Part shown: piece by piece, positions 23,021-34,607 of the stretch
Layout of the letters: each line of letters opens with the position of its first letter
How positions within the stretch are numbered: the first letter of the stretch is position 1
Source: Gloeophyllum trabeum ATCC 11539
Lineage: Eukaryota > Basidiomycota > Agaricomycetes > Gloeophyllales > Gloeophyllaceae
NCBI RefSeq assembly: GCF_000344685.1
Contig: NW_006920414.1
Location: 1,606,677 to 1,670,676, forward strand
Reading direction: 5' to 3'
DNA: 64,000 nucleotides
Notes under the pieces: generated by a model
Databases searched by the model: none
Told to the model about the DNA's origin: nothing
Seen by the model: the letters and a program-made list of their open reading frames with translations, nothing else
Translations under genes and position numbers: made by a program

Positions 23021-23650
23021 ACCTCCGGCATGCCCCTTTTTGACTCCACGTCAGCCGGCTCATCTCAGAAGAGTGCAAACAACGCCTTGGATGTCGACTT
23101 CGACCGTATACCCGCTCTCACGTTTCGGCTCCTGTAGCGCGCTATTCTGGGCTCCTTTGTGCATCGAATTCCTGCTTCAGGCTCCAGATTTGATTTGTGC
23201 GTGCTTCACGTCGACTCGCTGTTTTGCACGCTCTGAAGTCTTCGCGGGTATGTATACGCTTGCCACACATTCCGAGCGAAAGCGGAGATATTGGAGGTTT
23301 AAACTTGACATTTCGAAGGCCATGCTCGGACGTCGACGTCGATCTCGCTTCTCTCACAGTGATCTACCCCCTTCCGGGACCAGTGCGATGGCTGGCACTC
23401 ACGCTCGTACTGCGCGGTTTAACGTTCGAGTGGGAATACGCAAGCTCCGACGCGTCGCGAAGAGTATGTATACATGCGACGTAGTCGAGGACGACTCGAC
23501 TGCTCTCACAGCGGCTTGCTTCCCTTCTTCCGTCTGCTTAGCTTCGAATTCAGGTTCTGTGCCGCCATTCTCCCTTCTGTTTTCCGCCCCAGGCCACTTG
23601 TGTGCCTCGCGTTTCAAGTCTCCATCTAAATCCGGGTCGCAGTCTCTCAT
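23021..23650 (+). other. Possible unrecognised spliced gene or remnant
   Basis: An ATG at about 23021 opens a short frame (MASTSGMPLFDSTSAGSSQK) that stops after 42 codons. About 150 bp later another plus-strand frame reads protein-like (DVDLASLTVIYPLPGPVRWL). Fungal-type GTATGT donors are present near 23247 and 23464, the second followed by CTCTCACAG. I could not assemble a convincing full gene and know no homologous family. Confidence 0.25.
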
Positions 23651-26600
23651 AAGTACGGTCCAAGGACATCACCTCGTCTCTTTCCACGACGACTTGGGCT
23701 TACTGCCTTTGCTTCGACTTTCTCGTCAGAAATCCCGTTGGTCGGCCGGGCGTACCACGCTCAGCTCAGCTGTCTTCTGCTTCTTTTCTCGGCGTATGAT
23801 AGCATTTATCACCTGCCCAGAGTGTTTCAGATCCTGTCTTCTCCCGTCGAAATTTTACTCGTATCTCGTATCCTCGTGTATGGTCTATGTCGGATGTATG
23901 TACTCGAGCTCTCAGCACGTCTTCATCCGTAACGTGACAGGCCGAGCTCTCAGCGACCTGCAGCCAGAGTCGAGTCTATCACAACGCTGAACGTGAGTAA
24001 GCTATGTACAAAGTCGCAACGATCGCGATCGAGCGAGGCCGGACTGCGAGCGTGCTTCGAGGAACCCACGACGGGCTCGGGCTCGAGGGGTGCGATCTGC
24101 ATCTGACGCGCCCCTGGGGCGCTCATACATACCGGAGTCACTTTTGATTGGACTATGATATATAGTTCTCAGATCCACACAAGCATACATATATCCCCGT
24201 GGGTGGCGCCAGAAGTGATGCCTGCAGAATGTGCACGGTTCACATATCCACTGAGCATGGTCGATAGGAAGGGTCGTGGCGGGCACGCTCGGATCGACGT
24301 CAGCGTCTGACCGGTACCACCTGCATCATGATCAGCCTGAGCCGTCAATCATCCCCGGACGCACGTTGGACGTATTTTGTAAAACTTACATGTATGATAT
24401 GTATCAGTAGTGCTCGACATATGTACTGGGTGACAGCGGCTCTGCTATGAGAACCCTCTTCGCGTCATCGACTCTTACCGCTGTCTGCTAAGGAATCAGA
24501 ATAATAATCAGACGACTAGCTTACGGTGGATTCGCAAATAGTGATATGCATATTAATAGGCTTACCGCATGCCTATACTTAGACCGTCAAACAGCTATGG
24601 CTGGTTCCTCCAACTACTCATTCGCTGCTCCTCGTATCGAGTCGTGCCAGTAAGCAATGGTCGGGTTCCTCTGAATACCTGCCATATCAAGCTGAAAGGC
24701 GGCTCGGCCCTGAATTCAGGTGCAATATGATATTTCAGACGCGCGTTGTGGAGTTGCGTCGACGTTTCCTGATTGGATTCACAGAAGCACTGGCAACACA
24801 TTTGAAGATGCGCACAAACATTTCCGTATCTGTCTCTCAGAGACACGGAAGTATTTTCAGGTACCTCTGATCGTTGCCGCGGGCGCCGCCCAACACAATG
24901 ACGTCCGGCTCGAAATAATTCGGTACGGGATCTCGCTTGCTGGTGTGGCTCGCGCTAGTGGGCAGCTAGGTAGATTTATCGGCGTCCTCTTTGTCTGATT
25001 ACTTGCGCCAAGAGTGCGGGGCACGTTCGCCTTGGCACGACAATACACCTCCAACTCTGAACGCACACCTGACGGGTGTTTGAATGTTATCCACGAGACC
25101 GCTGCTCGAACTCTATCTCTGCGATATTAAAATTCTGTATCATGCGGCGAAACAACAGCGAGGACGTCGAGATCCGGGGGGTATCTGCTACCCGTGCGTT
25201 ATTACCCCATTCCGGTGAATATGCCGTCGCGGTCGACGGTCGCTGCTGCGCTTGTTCACCGGGATCGCCGGGTGTGATTAATTGTTCCTGCATGCGCCGC
25301 TCCACACCCGTACACGTACCAAGACTTATCTCGCTCGCAGCGACCTGGACCCCTCATGCTGGGATTTTGATGAAACCCCTCGGGATCGTGTCGTTCTCCT
25401 TGGAAATGGGTGAGGTTGGTGAAGGTGAGAATACATATCTCCTCCTCGAAGGCGGGAGTCTCCCGATCGCAGGCGCCTACAGGAATTATCAGTGAAACCG
25501 ATGAGGCGACAGTGATCTTAGGAGGCCACGACTAGGCCATGACGGTGGAATTGTCAACAAGCCGGGAGGGCCGACTGAATTGCATACGTACGTGATCTTA
25601 TCTGATAGTGTGGGGCACTACCATGTGTCCGAGAAGGGGGGGGGACCTTCTTTTGGTTTGCTTGCATTTCTGCCAGCGCTCTGCGTTCGATCATGTCGAA
25701 TTCGAAACGCAAGACAACGTTGGACGGACCCGTTGCTTTACATTTTGTGGCGGAACTTGAGGCTAAATGGGGCGACCGTGAGGCTTGGTCCTTTCATCAC
25801 TGACATTAACAAGTACCCGGGCCAGTGGCGCGTTTTCTTGCTGCGAGCAATTGATTTCCAAAGTGACAGGTACCTCAGAATTAGGCTTTAGGGCGAACGT
25901 CTGGGATTGTCACTGTAATCGCGAGCTGTCTGAGTATGCTTGGTTGTCAGGAACACGATGACACCGGCGTCATCTGACGACGTGCAAAGATCTTGTACTG
26001 TACCTGCAAAGATCCGTTCACGTGCGTGAAAAAAGCCAGTAGGGATTCCCATATGACAGCAATCCAAAGATGCGGATGCTCGTAAGTAGACATTTGGCCT
26101 TGACCGGTGAGCCAATAATGACCGTGTTCACAGAGCATCTAAGCCTTGATACGACTCTTGCGCGATGTTCCAGCGGAGAACGTGACATTGCGTACGTCCT
26201 CTGATACGGAATACTCGTAATCCAAGACTCAGGCTGCGCCGCTGCTTGCGGCGCATCAAGAGTGCATGCCTGACGAGCAGACAATGCCAAACAATGCCAC
26301 ATTGATGTCCGATCATGACCTCCTTGTCAGAACGAGCTTCCTGGGTTTCTCGATGGGATACGCACCTCCATTCCTGGATAGGGACAATACAGTACTGCAT
26401 TGATATAATGAAGACGGCTCCGCTGCTCCCTTCCAATCGTATACTCCTTGAAGCCGCGGTGCCGAAGATTTCATTTCAGCAGCGGGACATGTGACACAAG
26501 TCAGCGAGCGTCTGCGCCTTGGAACGATGTTGTCCCTTACCATCAAAAGGCGCTCGTCCCACAGACGTAACCCAGTGTGTATCTTCCCCTGTCCGTGTAT

Positions 26601-28745
26601 CGGGTCCCCAGTCTCATTCCGTCTCGATCAGGCCCCGACTCAATGGAGGGACACTCACCGCCCTGTGCCTCGTCTTCAGAGGAGGTCTCGTAGACGAGTC
26701 CAGATCTCCGGCGGACGGGGCGCTGTGTGTCGGAATGATTTAATTTTTGAAAGGAGAATGTGGTCACACCAAATCGGCTAGCGCCGATCATATAATGCAA
26801 TCGTTCAATAGCAGGCACCGGGCCGACCGGTTCCGCGGACTGATGCTTGTGAGTACGGTGCCCACATAAAGGTGCAAACTTCAACGCTTCATATTCAAAA
26901 TGTCAGACTGCGAAAGTAAGTGAAAACTGACTCAAGTCACTCAGCGACACTGAAAATTGAGCCCCGTTACAGGCACAAGCAGGAAATCCGAGGAACAGAC
27001 TGGATGCCGTACAGGTCTGCAGAAATAGCAATCTAGTCACCTATTGTCGCCGAGTGGCCAGCATAAACGATTAAAGTGATATGGATTCGTCATAGAATAA
27101 GGAGAAGCATCACTTGATCGAGAAGCAGTATGTTATGCCCTGACCTTCTTTGCTCTCCATGGGTTCGACATGAACATGCCTGCGAATGTGCATCAGCGTG
27201 GCTCTCCGTCACGGTTGGCTCAGCCACACAGACAAGCTCAAGTAATAGACCGACCGTTCCTGTGCAGAAGATATACCAAGCAGAGAGTGACCTACGTGCC
27301 TCACCGGTGGGCCAGTTTGCGGTGAGATATCAACAGGGAGACGGGGATCATGGATATGCCGACATAGCTGCATTCATAGTAGTCCATCAGTAGTCCTCCC
27401 ATCATACACTACCTGTTGCTGTTTATGACGCGGCCCTGAGATTCTTGAAGTCTATCAAGCTCGCGGACTTCCATTGGCTCCGCGCCGTATAAGAAGCATG
27501 AAACAGCCTTCATAATTGCGGCCGAGTCCCAGCACTTCGGAGGTTCAGAAGTAGATAGAGCCAGTATTGTCTGATCACTGCTATCGAGATGATTGGCCAT
27601 CCGTTGGCGTCTAGTACAGAGGCAGATGTCAGTTTGTGAACCATGAGCAAGAGCTTACACCAAAGCTAGCTCAACGTTATGATTCCTATCGCCAAATATT
27701 TCGTGGACTCATCAATGGAAAGATCGTACGGTAACAGGGGAACACAGGTACTGACCCGGCCGCACCGAGATGGATGGACAACCTCCTTCCGGTAGAGCTG
27801 ACAGTGGAAGCTATGATCATCCCGAAGCATAGGCTAGATGCGAGCGAGCCAAAGGGTCAGCAGTTACTGCGATCAAATCGCTGCTAAAATTAGGGTACAA
27901 GGGCGAGGCGTAGGGAGCTTGGAGCATTTTCTGAGGCGCGCCAGGGAATAAATGATCTGTAACCTACTACGTCTAGTATAGACCCGGCGGATGGTTTGGA
28001 ACCGTTAACGGCCCGGCTGAGTTCGTTCAGGCTCGCTAGGATCCCTACTGTAACAAAAGTTGCGGAATCTCGGTCCATGACATGATATACGGTAACCAAC
28101 TGCCCCGAGGAGCAGAGGAAGCGCCGGTAGAGACGTTCAGATTGCTGCAACCCCAGAGGAAGACCAGGAGCTAGGGTGGATCGAAGACAGGCTCTGATGT
28201 CTTCAAAACATTAGTGCTGTGAGAAGCATAGGCGAGGCACAGCCTCGAGGGCAGTATATGCCACATACCTTAAGGTAGGTTAGTCGAAGTTACATCGACC
28301 AGCTCAATCCGAGCTATCAGTTGCCCGAGGGATCGGCTGATCATCACCCCACCGGGATGTTAAGTATCATCCACGGGCTGAGGAATGCACAAGCGGTGCC
28401 GATTGAGATACTGGTCTGGAAAGATGGTGGGACAACCTTGGACCGTAGGAGACCTACTGACGGATAGCAGTGAACGTACAAAGAGCGCAGTGACAATACG
28501 AGTCATCCTGAAACTACGCCATCACATCGTGACCAGCCCGGATTTGAGCTCTAGGTGGAAACAGCCCCGTACAAGCGGATGATGCATCGACGGATATCAG
28601 TGCATGTTAGATCGGGAAGCAGACGTTGCGATAATGCACCGTAGTATTACGGATTCGAACCCCGGATCGACCGCGCAAGTTTGCCTAGCCACAGTCTGCG
28701 GCAGAGAGTAGCTCCATATCGTCATTGATACCGGATGGCGCGAGA
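23651..28745. other. Gene-poor stretch
   Basis: Many short overlapping frames on both strands. None has a domain, a plausible exon chain or codon bias like the genes to the right. A minus-strand frame at 27890-28150 looks mildly protein-like but has no supporting splice structure. Confidence 0.4.
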
Positions 28746-29092
28746 TTACTGACACCCGGTCTGTTGTCTGTCCGTCTTCGTCGCAATACGAGCGTTAGTC
28801 TCCTCGCGAACATATTCGAGGACTGCCGCAAAGACAGCATCCGGATCTTGTGCTGGTGAGCGATGTAATCTTCACCTGACGGTTGCATTTCAAGAGCTTT
28901 ACCGCGGAGATTGAGGAAGTCTGCACAGCGTCCACAGTGCTCCAATTCTGTGCTTTGTAGAGCCGAGGGGTTCAAGAAAATAGTATCATCGACATAAACC
29001 CATCCAGCCGCAGTCGCTTTGATACCTGTTTTTTTGGATAGGCGGAAGTTTTTCGGCGAAGCTGTCAGGGGAGCCAAATCAAACATGTGCAA
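28746..29092 (-). CDS. Unknown gene, 3' exons only
   Basis: An exon from about 29092 to 28903 encodes AAGWVYVDDTIFLNPSALQ and CGRCADFLNLR. A 50-bp GT-AG intron (28902-28853) then leads to the last exon, 28852-28746, encoding QDPDAVFAAVLEYVREETNA and a stop. The frame is kept across the intron, and the second exon has the look of a real amphipathic C-terminal helix. I do not recognise the family. The 5' exons should lie upstream toward 30 kb but could not be placed. Confidence 0.4.
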
Positions 29093-30363
29093 GACGTGTC
29101 AGAATTGTGGCACCGAGTGATGCGGTATACAATGAACACCGGGCCGCTGCAGAAGCTCGGAATACGCAGCAACGACTCGACATGGAAACAGTCCAGACCC
29201 CAGAAGAGCGAAGGCACGACTTTTCTTGACATATTCAAGGCAGGCAGCTGGTCAAGGCATAACATTGCTCATACTAGGTCACGAGGCGACGTGCGGTCAG
29301 GGCTGAAGCAAGCCCCTGTAGGCTGTGGCCGCGTCCGAGGAACAGTTCCCCTTGACGAACGTCTCTGAGCTGCATATGCTACACAATTATGCTTGAGAAC
29401 CGTAGTCAACTGTGTCGCAAGTAATGTGGCAAGGGAAAGGACCCGAATATGACCGCGGTAGATAGAGCGCTTCATATGCGTCTTGGCGGGAGATCCAGCG
29501 GAGAAGGGTAACTACCGTATCGGCACTACGGACAGGTAAGAACGCTGAGAACCTACAATAGAATGAAGTCACTGTCACGTTTATTTCATCTTTCACGGAC
29601 GTATGAAAACATACCTCGCAGGAAAACTGGATCAACGCGTCAGACGTGACGACTCATTTTTAACACATAAGGTCCGGAAACTGGCTGATGAGTGGGAAAA
29701 CGGGGAAGCAGAGAAGTTGATAGAGGAAGGGAAGCCGTCAAGGAAAGGGAATGACGATCGTTTGGTAACTCCAGCGTATCAGTAATTGCCATGGCATCAG
29801 GAATGATTGCAAACTCGCCATGAGAGGAATTGACCGCTCAAGACATATAGAACGCCTCCTCGTCGCGGCGCACGATGCGGCCTCCAGTCCAATGGTTGTG
29901 CCAGGAGGACAAGCTGCTGCTATATAATGATCAGCTCCCAGCAATATCTCGGCAGAACTTTGGCCTCGAGTCGCATGAAGCAAGACAATTAGGACCAGCG
30001 CTCCTCAAGACATCGGTCCTTCCTGAACCTTTTCTCCTAGGTTCTACTTTGAAATTCCCATATGCAGTCACGGTGGGCGCAAACCCAGGACTCGTGGACG
30101 CGTCGATGACTCCTGACGGTATCAACGTCCAATCGACAGCTGTCTCGCCGTCATAGAATATCAGAAAGACTGAGTGGAAGCCGAGAGGGTCGCAAACTTA
30201 GATGTCGACGCACTGCAGCGGGCAAGGACTGCTGCCGGATCCGAGCCAGACCTCATCGTGGGTAAAGCTCACGTGAGCATCCTGGGAGTTTTGCACGTGC
30301 ACTCACCCCGCCGCAAGCGCGACTGGTGGCACTTGTCACGGTGCTCATGGCCATCGGAGCGCG
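29093..30363. other. No resolved gene
   Basis: May contain 5' exons of the unknown gene ending at 28746 and the promoter of the RING gene. A plus-strand frame at 29875-30156 is moderately protein-like but has no start context or domain. Confidence 0.3.
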
Positions 30364-31445
30364 ATGGACAATTTAGCTGCTAGGCGGATAACGAGGAGCA
30401 ATACGCGACCACGGCGGTCGATGCGTCTGAACCCTGCTCAAAGTACGTGCCTGGTGATTCATAAGCGTCGTCCGATACTGATATTAGTGCAAGATGCCAC
30501 CGGCCAGACCCATGCTAGAAGGACGAAACCGAGGCCAAGAGTATTCGTTGAACTGGAGCTCAGGCCAGCGCTGAAGCGACGTCGGAGTGAGCATAAGGCA
30601 TCCTCGTCTACCCGCACGGCTGCGGGTGAGCAGGCGCCAAATTTGGAAGATGTGGAGAACCACCAGTTTGTGGCGTCGAAGGACCACGGGGAAGTCTCTT
30701 CTCTAAACGCAGCACGTGCCAGCAAACGAGAGAGCGGGCTTGACAAGACAGAGTCCGAGCTGAAGCGCAAAATAGATAGACTCGATGATAGTCTCGTGGC
30801 GGCGGCGAAGAGAGAAGAGGCGGCGGCGAAACTCATTGAACAACACGCCGACCAAGCAAGGCAGGCTGCTTTGGCGCAACTCGAAGCTAATTTCACGTGT
30901 GCCTTGTACGTCTGCTCTATGATGAATGGTGCAAGGGTGCTTATGACTGCCCTTGTAGATGCTACGAAATTATGTGAGTGCATGCGCCTGACTCATGAGC
31001 AGCATTGGTTTAGACATGCCCTGATAACTTTCTCAGGGCTTGTCCGTACTCGCTGAACCACCCCCTATGCGGACACACTTTCTGTGCCGATTGTATCGCA
31101 AAGTGGTTCTTCTCTCGTTTACACAGGGAGTGCGGAGCCTGGCATGAAGCAGTGAATTGCCCGGTTTGTCGAGCAAAGCTTGCGCCACCCCAGCCCCATC
31201 CCCCGCGACGAGACTGGGCATTTCCATTCTCCCCTAACCGCATCGCGGACGCTGTTCTGACAGATTTGATTGCCTTACTCGCCCGAGAGGAGAAATCGGG
31301 AAGAAAGAACAAGTCGAGTAAAGCAGCCAGCCTCCACGTCCTGTCAGAGTGGATCGCCGGGGGGTCTTTGCATACGGACTGGGTGAATCGAGACAGGCAA
31401 GTGTTGACTACGAAATTGCTGGGCTCGCGCGTTGATTGCCCTTGA
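30364..31445 (+). CDS. Coiled-coil RING-finger protein (probable E3 ubiquitin ligase)
   Basis: Exons 30364-30442, 30494-30905, 30959-30973 (15 nt) and 31037-31445 sum to 915 nt, 304 aa. Introns are 51, 53 and 63 bp, all GT-AG; the first is itself in frame. The N-terminus is Arg-rich and nuclear-like, followed by a Lys/Glu/Ala coiled coil at about residues 115-155. The RING is C3HC4: C162-x2-C165, C180-x-H182-x2-C185-x2-C188, C210-x2-C213, with CGHTFCADC and CPVCR visible. It should bind an E2 enzyme and promote ubiquitin transfer; the substrate is unknown. Mushroom genomes carry many such single-RING coiled-coil proteins. The start could lie further upstream, and the C-terminus could change because AG|GCAAGT near 31400 looks like a GC donor. 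Confidence 0.75.
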
Positions 31446-31802
31446 TTACATGCTGCGCGTACTCCCGCTCATAAAGGCGGGGAAGACAGATGATGGGCAG
31501 CGTTGCGAGTCGGTGGGTCACGCTGAAACCATACGAGCTCTGTGAAATCAAGGCCAGTCTGGGCGTCTAGCTCGTAGGCCTGAAGAGGTCTGGATATTGT
31601 GTAGCATAACTGAAGGTATTGGACTGGGGTCATGGACAACTTAAGCATTTTTCTCTTACAAGTTTTTACTCTTGTCGCGCTCTCATGTCGCTGTCTAGTT
31701 CGTCATAGTTATCGCTGTCTTGCGGAGGTCATGCTGGTTTTCAATACAAGTCGACACCTATGTTGTCATGCCCATAAAGGAGGAAAACATGTCTACAGTA
31801 CG
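31446..31802. other. Convergent intergenic region
   Basis: Lies between the 3' ends of the RING gene and ARP8. It is expected to hold both 3' untranslated regions. No gene seen. Confidence 0.5.
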
Positions 31803-34607
31803 TTACAGATAGAAGCACCGCTCTTTTAAGCCCCTCATACCCAAAATGCCCTTCCACACGAACGTCCTTGAGTCCAGGAGCCCAACGCAATAAAGTATGC
31901 AACGACTCACCCAGTCTTTGGCGGTCAGCCATAAATCCAAGACGCCCTCCATCTTGCCCAACACGGCCGCCCCTTTCCACTGCAGGACCTGCGGATCGAC
32001 GTCCTTTGGGGGCGGGATGATCTGTACCTTTTCCATGTTCGGGACCAACGGCGTGGCAATAGCCTGGAGCCTATGTAACCAGGAGTGAGCATTAGTGATT
32101 TGGATGCACATACTCTCGCCCTACCGGCTCTCCAACGCGTGCGCCATTCCAGATAATCTGGAAGTGCCACCCACCACCAAAACAGCCTGCAAATACTTGC
32201 GAATCTTGTCATCTCCCCCCGCCGCGCGGGCGCTATTGAAAATAGCGACGTCAAGCGGAAGCTTGGACGCTTCAAAACAGACGTCGATGGCGTATCCCCC
32301 GGGATAGAGCGGGGCAGTCGGCAGTTGCGGTTGGAGGGACGCCTGGGCTGTTGCAGGCGACGATGGCCGCGGGATCGGGGACGAGGGCGCTGCCGTTCCC
32401 GCAGCCGACGCGGGCGGAGCCGCTTTCGACTCGTCGCCCGTGTCGACTACGTCCATCGGCACGTCTGTAGGAGCCGTCCCCTGTGCCTCATCGCCTTCAG
32501 TTGCTTTCGGTTCTGTAGCAGGTACGTCAGTCAGTCAGTCAGTAGCCGTCAAATGAGATGATACGGTGACGCAGCGTGCCGACTGGATGGCAGACGCATC
32601 AATGAAATACATACCTGCCTGTCCTTCGACATCGATAGGGGCATTATCACCGCCCAGAGCCGCTGTCGCCTGGGGCAGTTCTGGCGGCGGTGGGTCTGCC
32701 GCCATTTCGGGTACCGGGAGCAGATGTTGCGTCGAGATAAGCATGGCTTGGGTCTGATATAAGGGAGATATACCGGCTTAATCCCCACTGCTGACAGAGT
32801 GGATGTACGCACGACATGATCGGTCGCAGACTCCACGATCTCTTCTGTCACGTCGGGATGAGACGATGGCCGCATGCCTACGCGCTTCCGGTCGAATTCG
32901 ATGACCCTTGGTTCGAATACACACTGCACCATGTAGATCAGACGTCCACGACGAAGACAACTACATGGACGACCGCACCATCGGGGCTAAAATGATTTCA
33001 TCATATGCACGCAAGCCATACTTCATCGTGTGCTTGTTCGGCTGCCTGACGGTGAAGTCGTACAAATTCAGGGCGACGTCGGCCTACAATAAGATCATAC
33101 GTATAGTGGGTATCATGTACAAAACGAAGCTCGTCGACTTGCCTCAGATAGGGTACATAGCCTTTTTTTGAGGTCCTCCATGACCTCCCAGTCGTACCAT
33201 CGCGCGAGGTTGACATCCCGGTAAGGGAAATTTATCCTGTCGAGGAGAACATACAGGAACTCTGTGATATCGTTGCCGCCCATGTTGAGCGATATCCTAA
33301 AATCGGTTGTGAGCTACGTTGTTTCCGAGACGTTCGAAACGTTATGCCTTGTGTCGGGGATGACCATTCCTTCATCGACACACGCGACGCTTGTCGTAAC
33401 GGCTCCAATATCCACGACACATGCATTTGAGATTCCAGCACCGTAAGTCGCAGCCAATGATTCCTTGGAAGTCGGCCGTTAACCAACGTATATCCTGCGC
33501 ATGGGATAGCTGACCTACCTGCTGAACGCATATTTGCTTGAATCCCATGGATACCAACAGTATGTTAACTAGGTCTCGGACGTACGCTCTGTCGTAAAAG
33601 TCTGGAATGACCAGGACAACGGAGTAATCCTACTGGAGGGTGAGTGCAAACCACTGAAACTCTTCACTCAGTTTACCTTGTAGGATTTTGAGGGCACGTT
33701 CAGATTTTCCCGTAGGACGGTGCGCAGAATGGTTTCGACGTCATCCAATATGGCCTGCTGCGATGAATAATCTCTGGTGTTGAATTGACCTCCATAGATG
33801 GGCCACCTTTGGACGAAACCCAAGCTGGTGGGATTCGCTAGTCGCAGCGCCTGCAATCACGTTAGCACCTATAATGATGTCTTCGGATCAGCATGCATTG
33901 CACACCTTCTCTCCCACCAGGAATGACTCTTCGGGAGGCTCGGTTATCCAGAGCTTACGGTAGACCGGACTTTCGTCTGATATGACTTCTGGCTTGAACT
34001 GCTCATTGAAAGTAGACGCTATGCTGGTCGCGTTCGGAGTGACTCTGAGCTTGTAAAATTTCATACGAGCTCGGAGAGACAAAGTTATAGCCGCCAGCTT
34101 CTCCTCGAACTATCGATCCTTGAGTGATGAACTTCCGTAGCTCGCAGGAATGTTGGACGTACAGGATCGTCCGAAAGCGCCTGGACAGCATATTCGTCGG
34201 TTTGAGAAGCAGACGTAGACCGCCTACGAGTTGGCCGCCCCGACCTACTCTTGCGAGGACGTGAAATGCCCTCGACGAATACGGGCTCGGGTACTGGCGG
34301 CTTGTGCTTGTGAGCAATCACGTTAGGCACCGTCAGCGGGTTGACATCGGACGCCCTTCCAATCCGCAGGTAACGGGAGCCCGGATGGATGACCAAGACT
34401 TGCGAGCCTCGTCTAGACTTGTTCGCGGGCGATCATGAGTTACATGAAATTAATTGGCATCTAAAGAAACGAGGTATATACCTCGACTCCTGGGTGGCCT
34501 GTTGTGGGCTCCTCGGGCTGAGACTTGTTCTTGTTATTTGCCTGTGCCTGGGCCGTGTTTCGTGCCCACAGGGTCTGCGATTCTGATTTCAGATACGCAG
34601 AACCCAT
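31803..34607 (-). CDS. ARP8: Actin-related protein 8, INO80 chromatin remodeller subunit
   Basis: Thirteen exons: 34607-34482, 34417-34163, 34109-33906, 33850-33677, 33629-33519, 33463-33348, 33296-33143, 33083-32979, 32923-32813, 32753-32615, 32512-32125, 32070-31911, 31850-31803. They total 2091 nt, 696 aa, with all phases consistent. Arp8 is a nuclear actin-fold protein that helps INO80 bind nucleosomes. Diagnostic stretches are VIHPGSRYLRIGRASDV near the start, LNMGGNDITEFLYVLLDR in the actin fold, WPIYGGQFN, and the C-terminus ILGMRGLKERCFYL. An Ala/Pro/Thr-rich insertion (32500-32330) breaks the actin fold, as is usual for Arp8. Two introns, 33347-33297 and 33142-33084, use GC instead of GT donors. 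No other start competes with the ATG at 34607. Confidence 0.93.

Noticed and set aside
28640..28690. GGATTCGAACCCCGG resembling a tRNA T arm
   Set aside because: No matching acceptor, D arm or anticodon arm upstream or downstream.
32520..32546. Short CAGT tandem repeat
   Set aside because: Simple microsatellite inside an ARP8 intron with no evident role.
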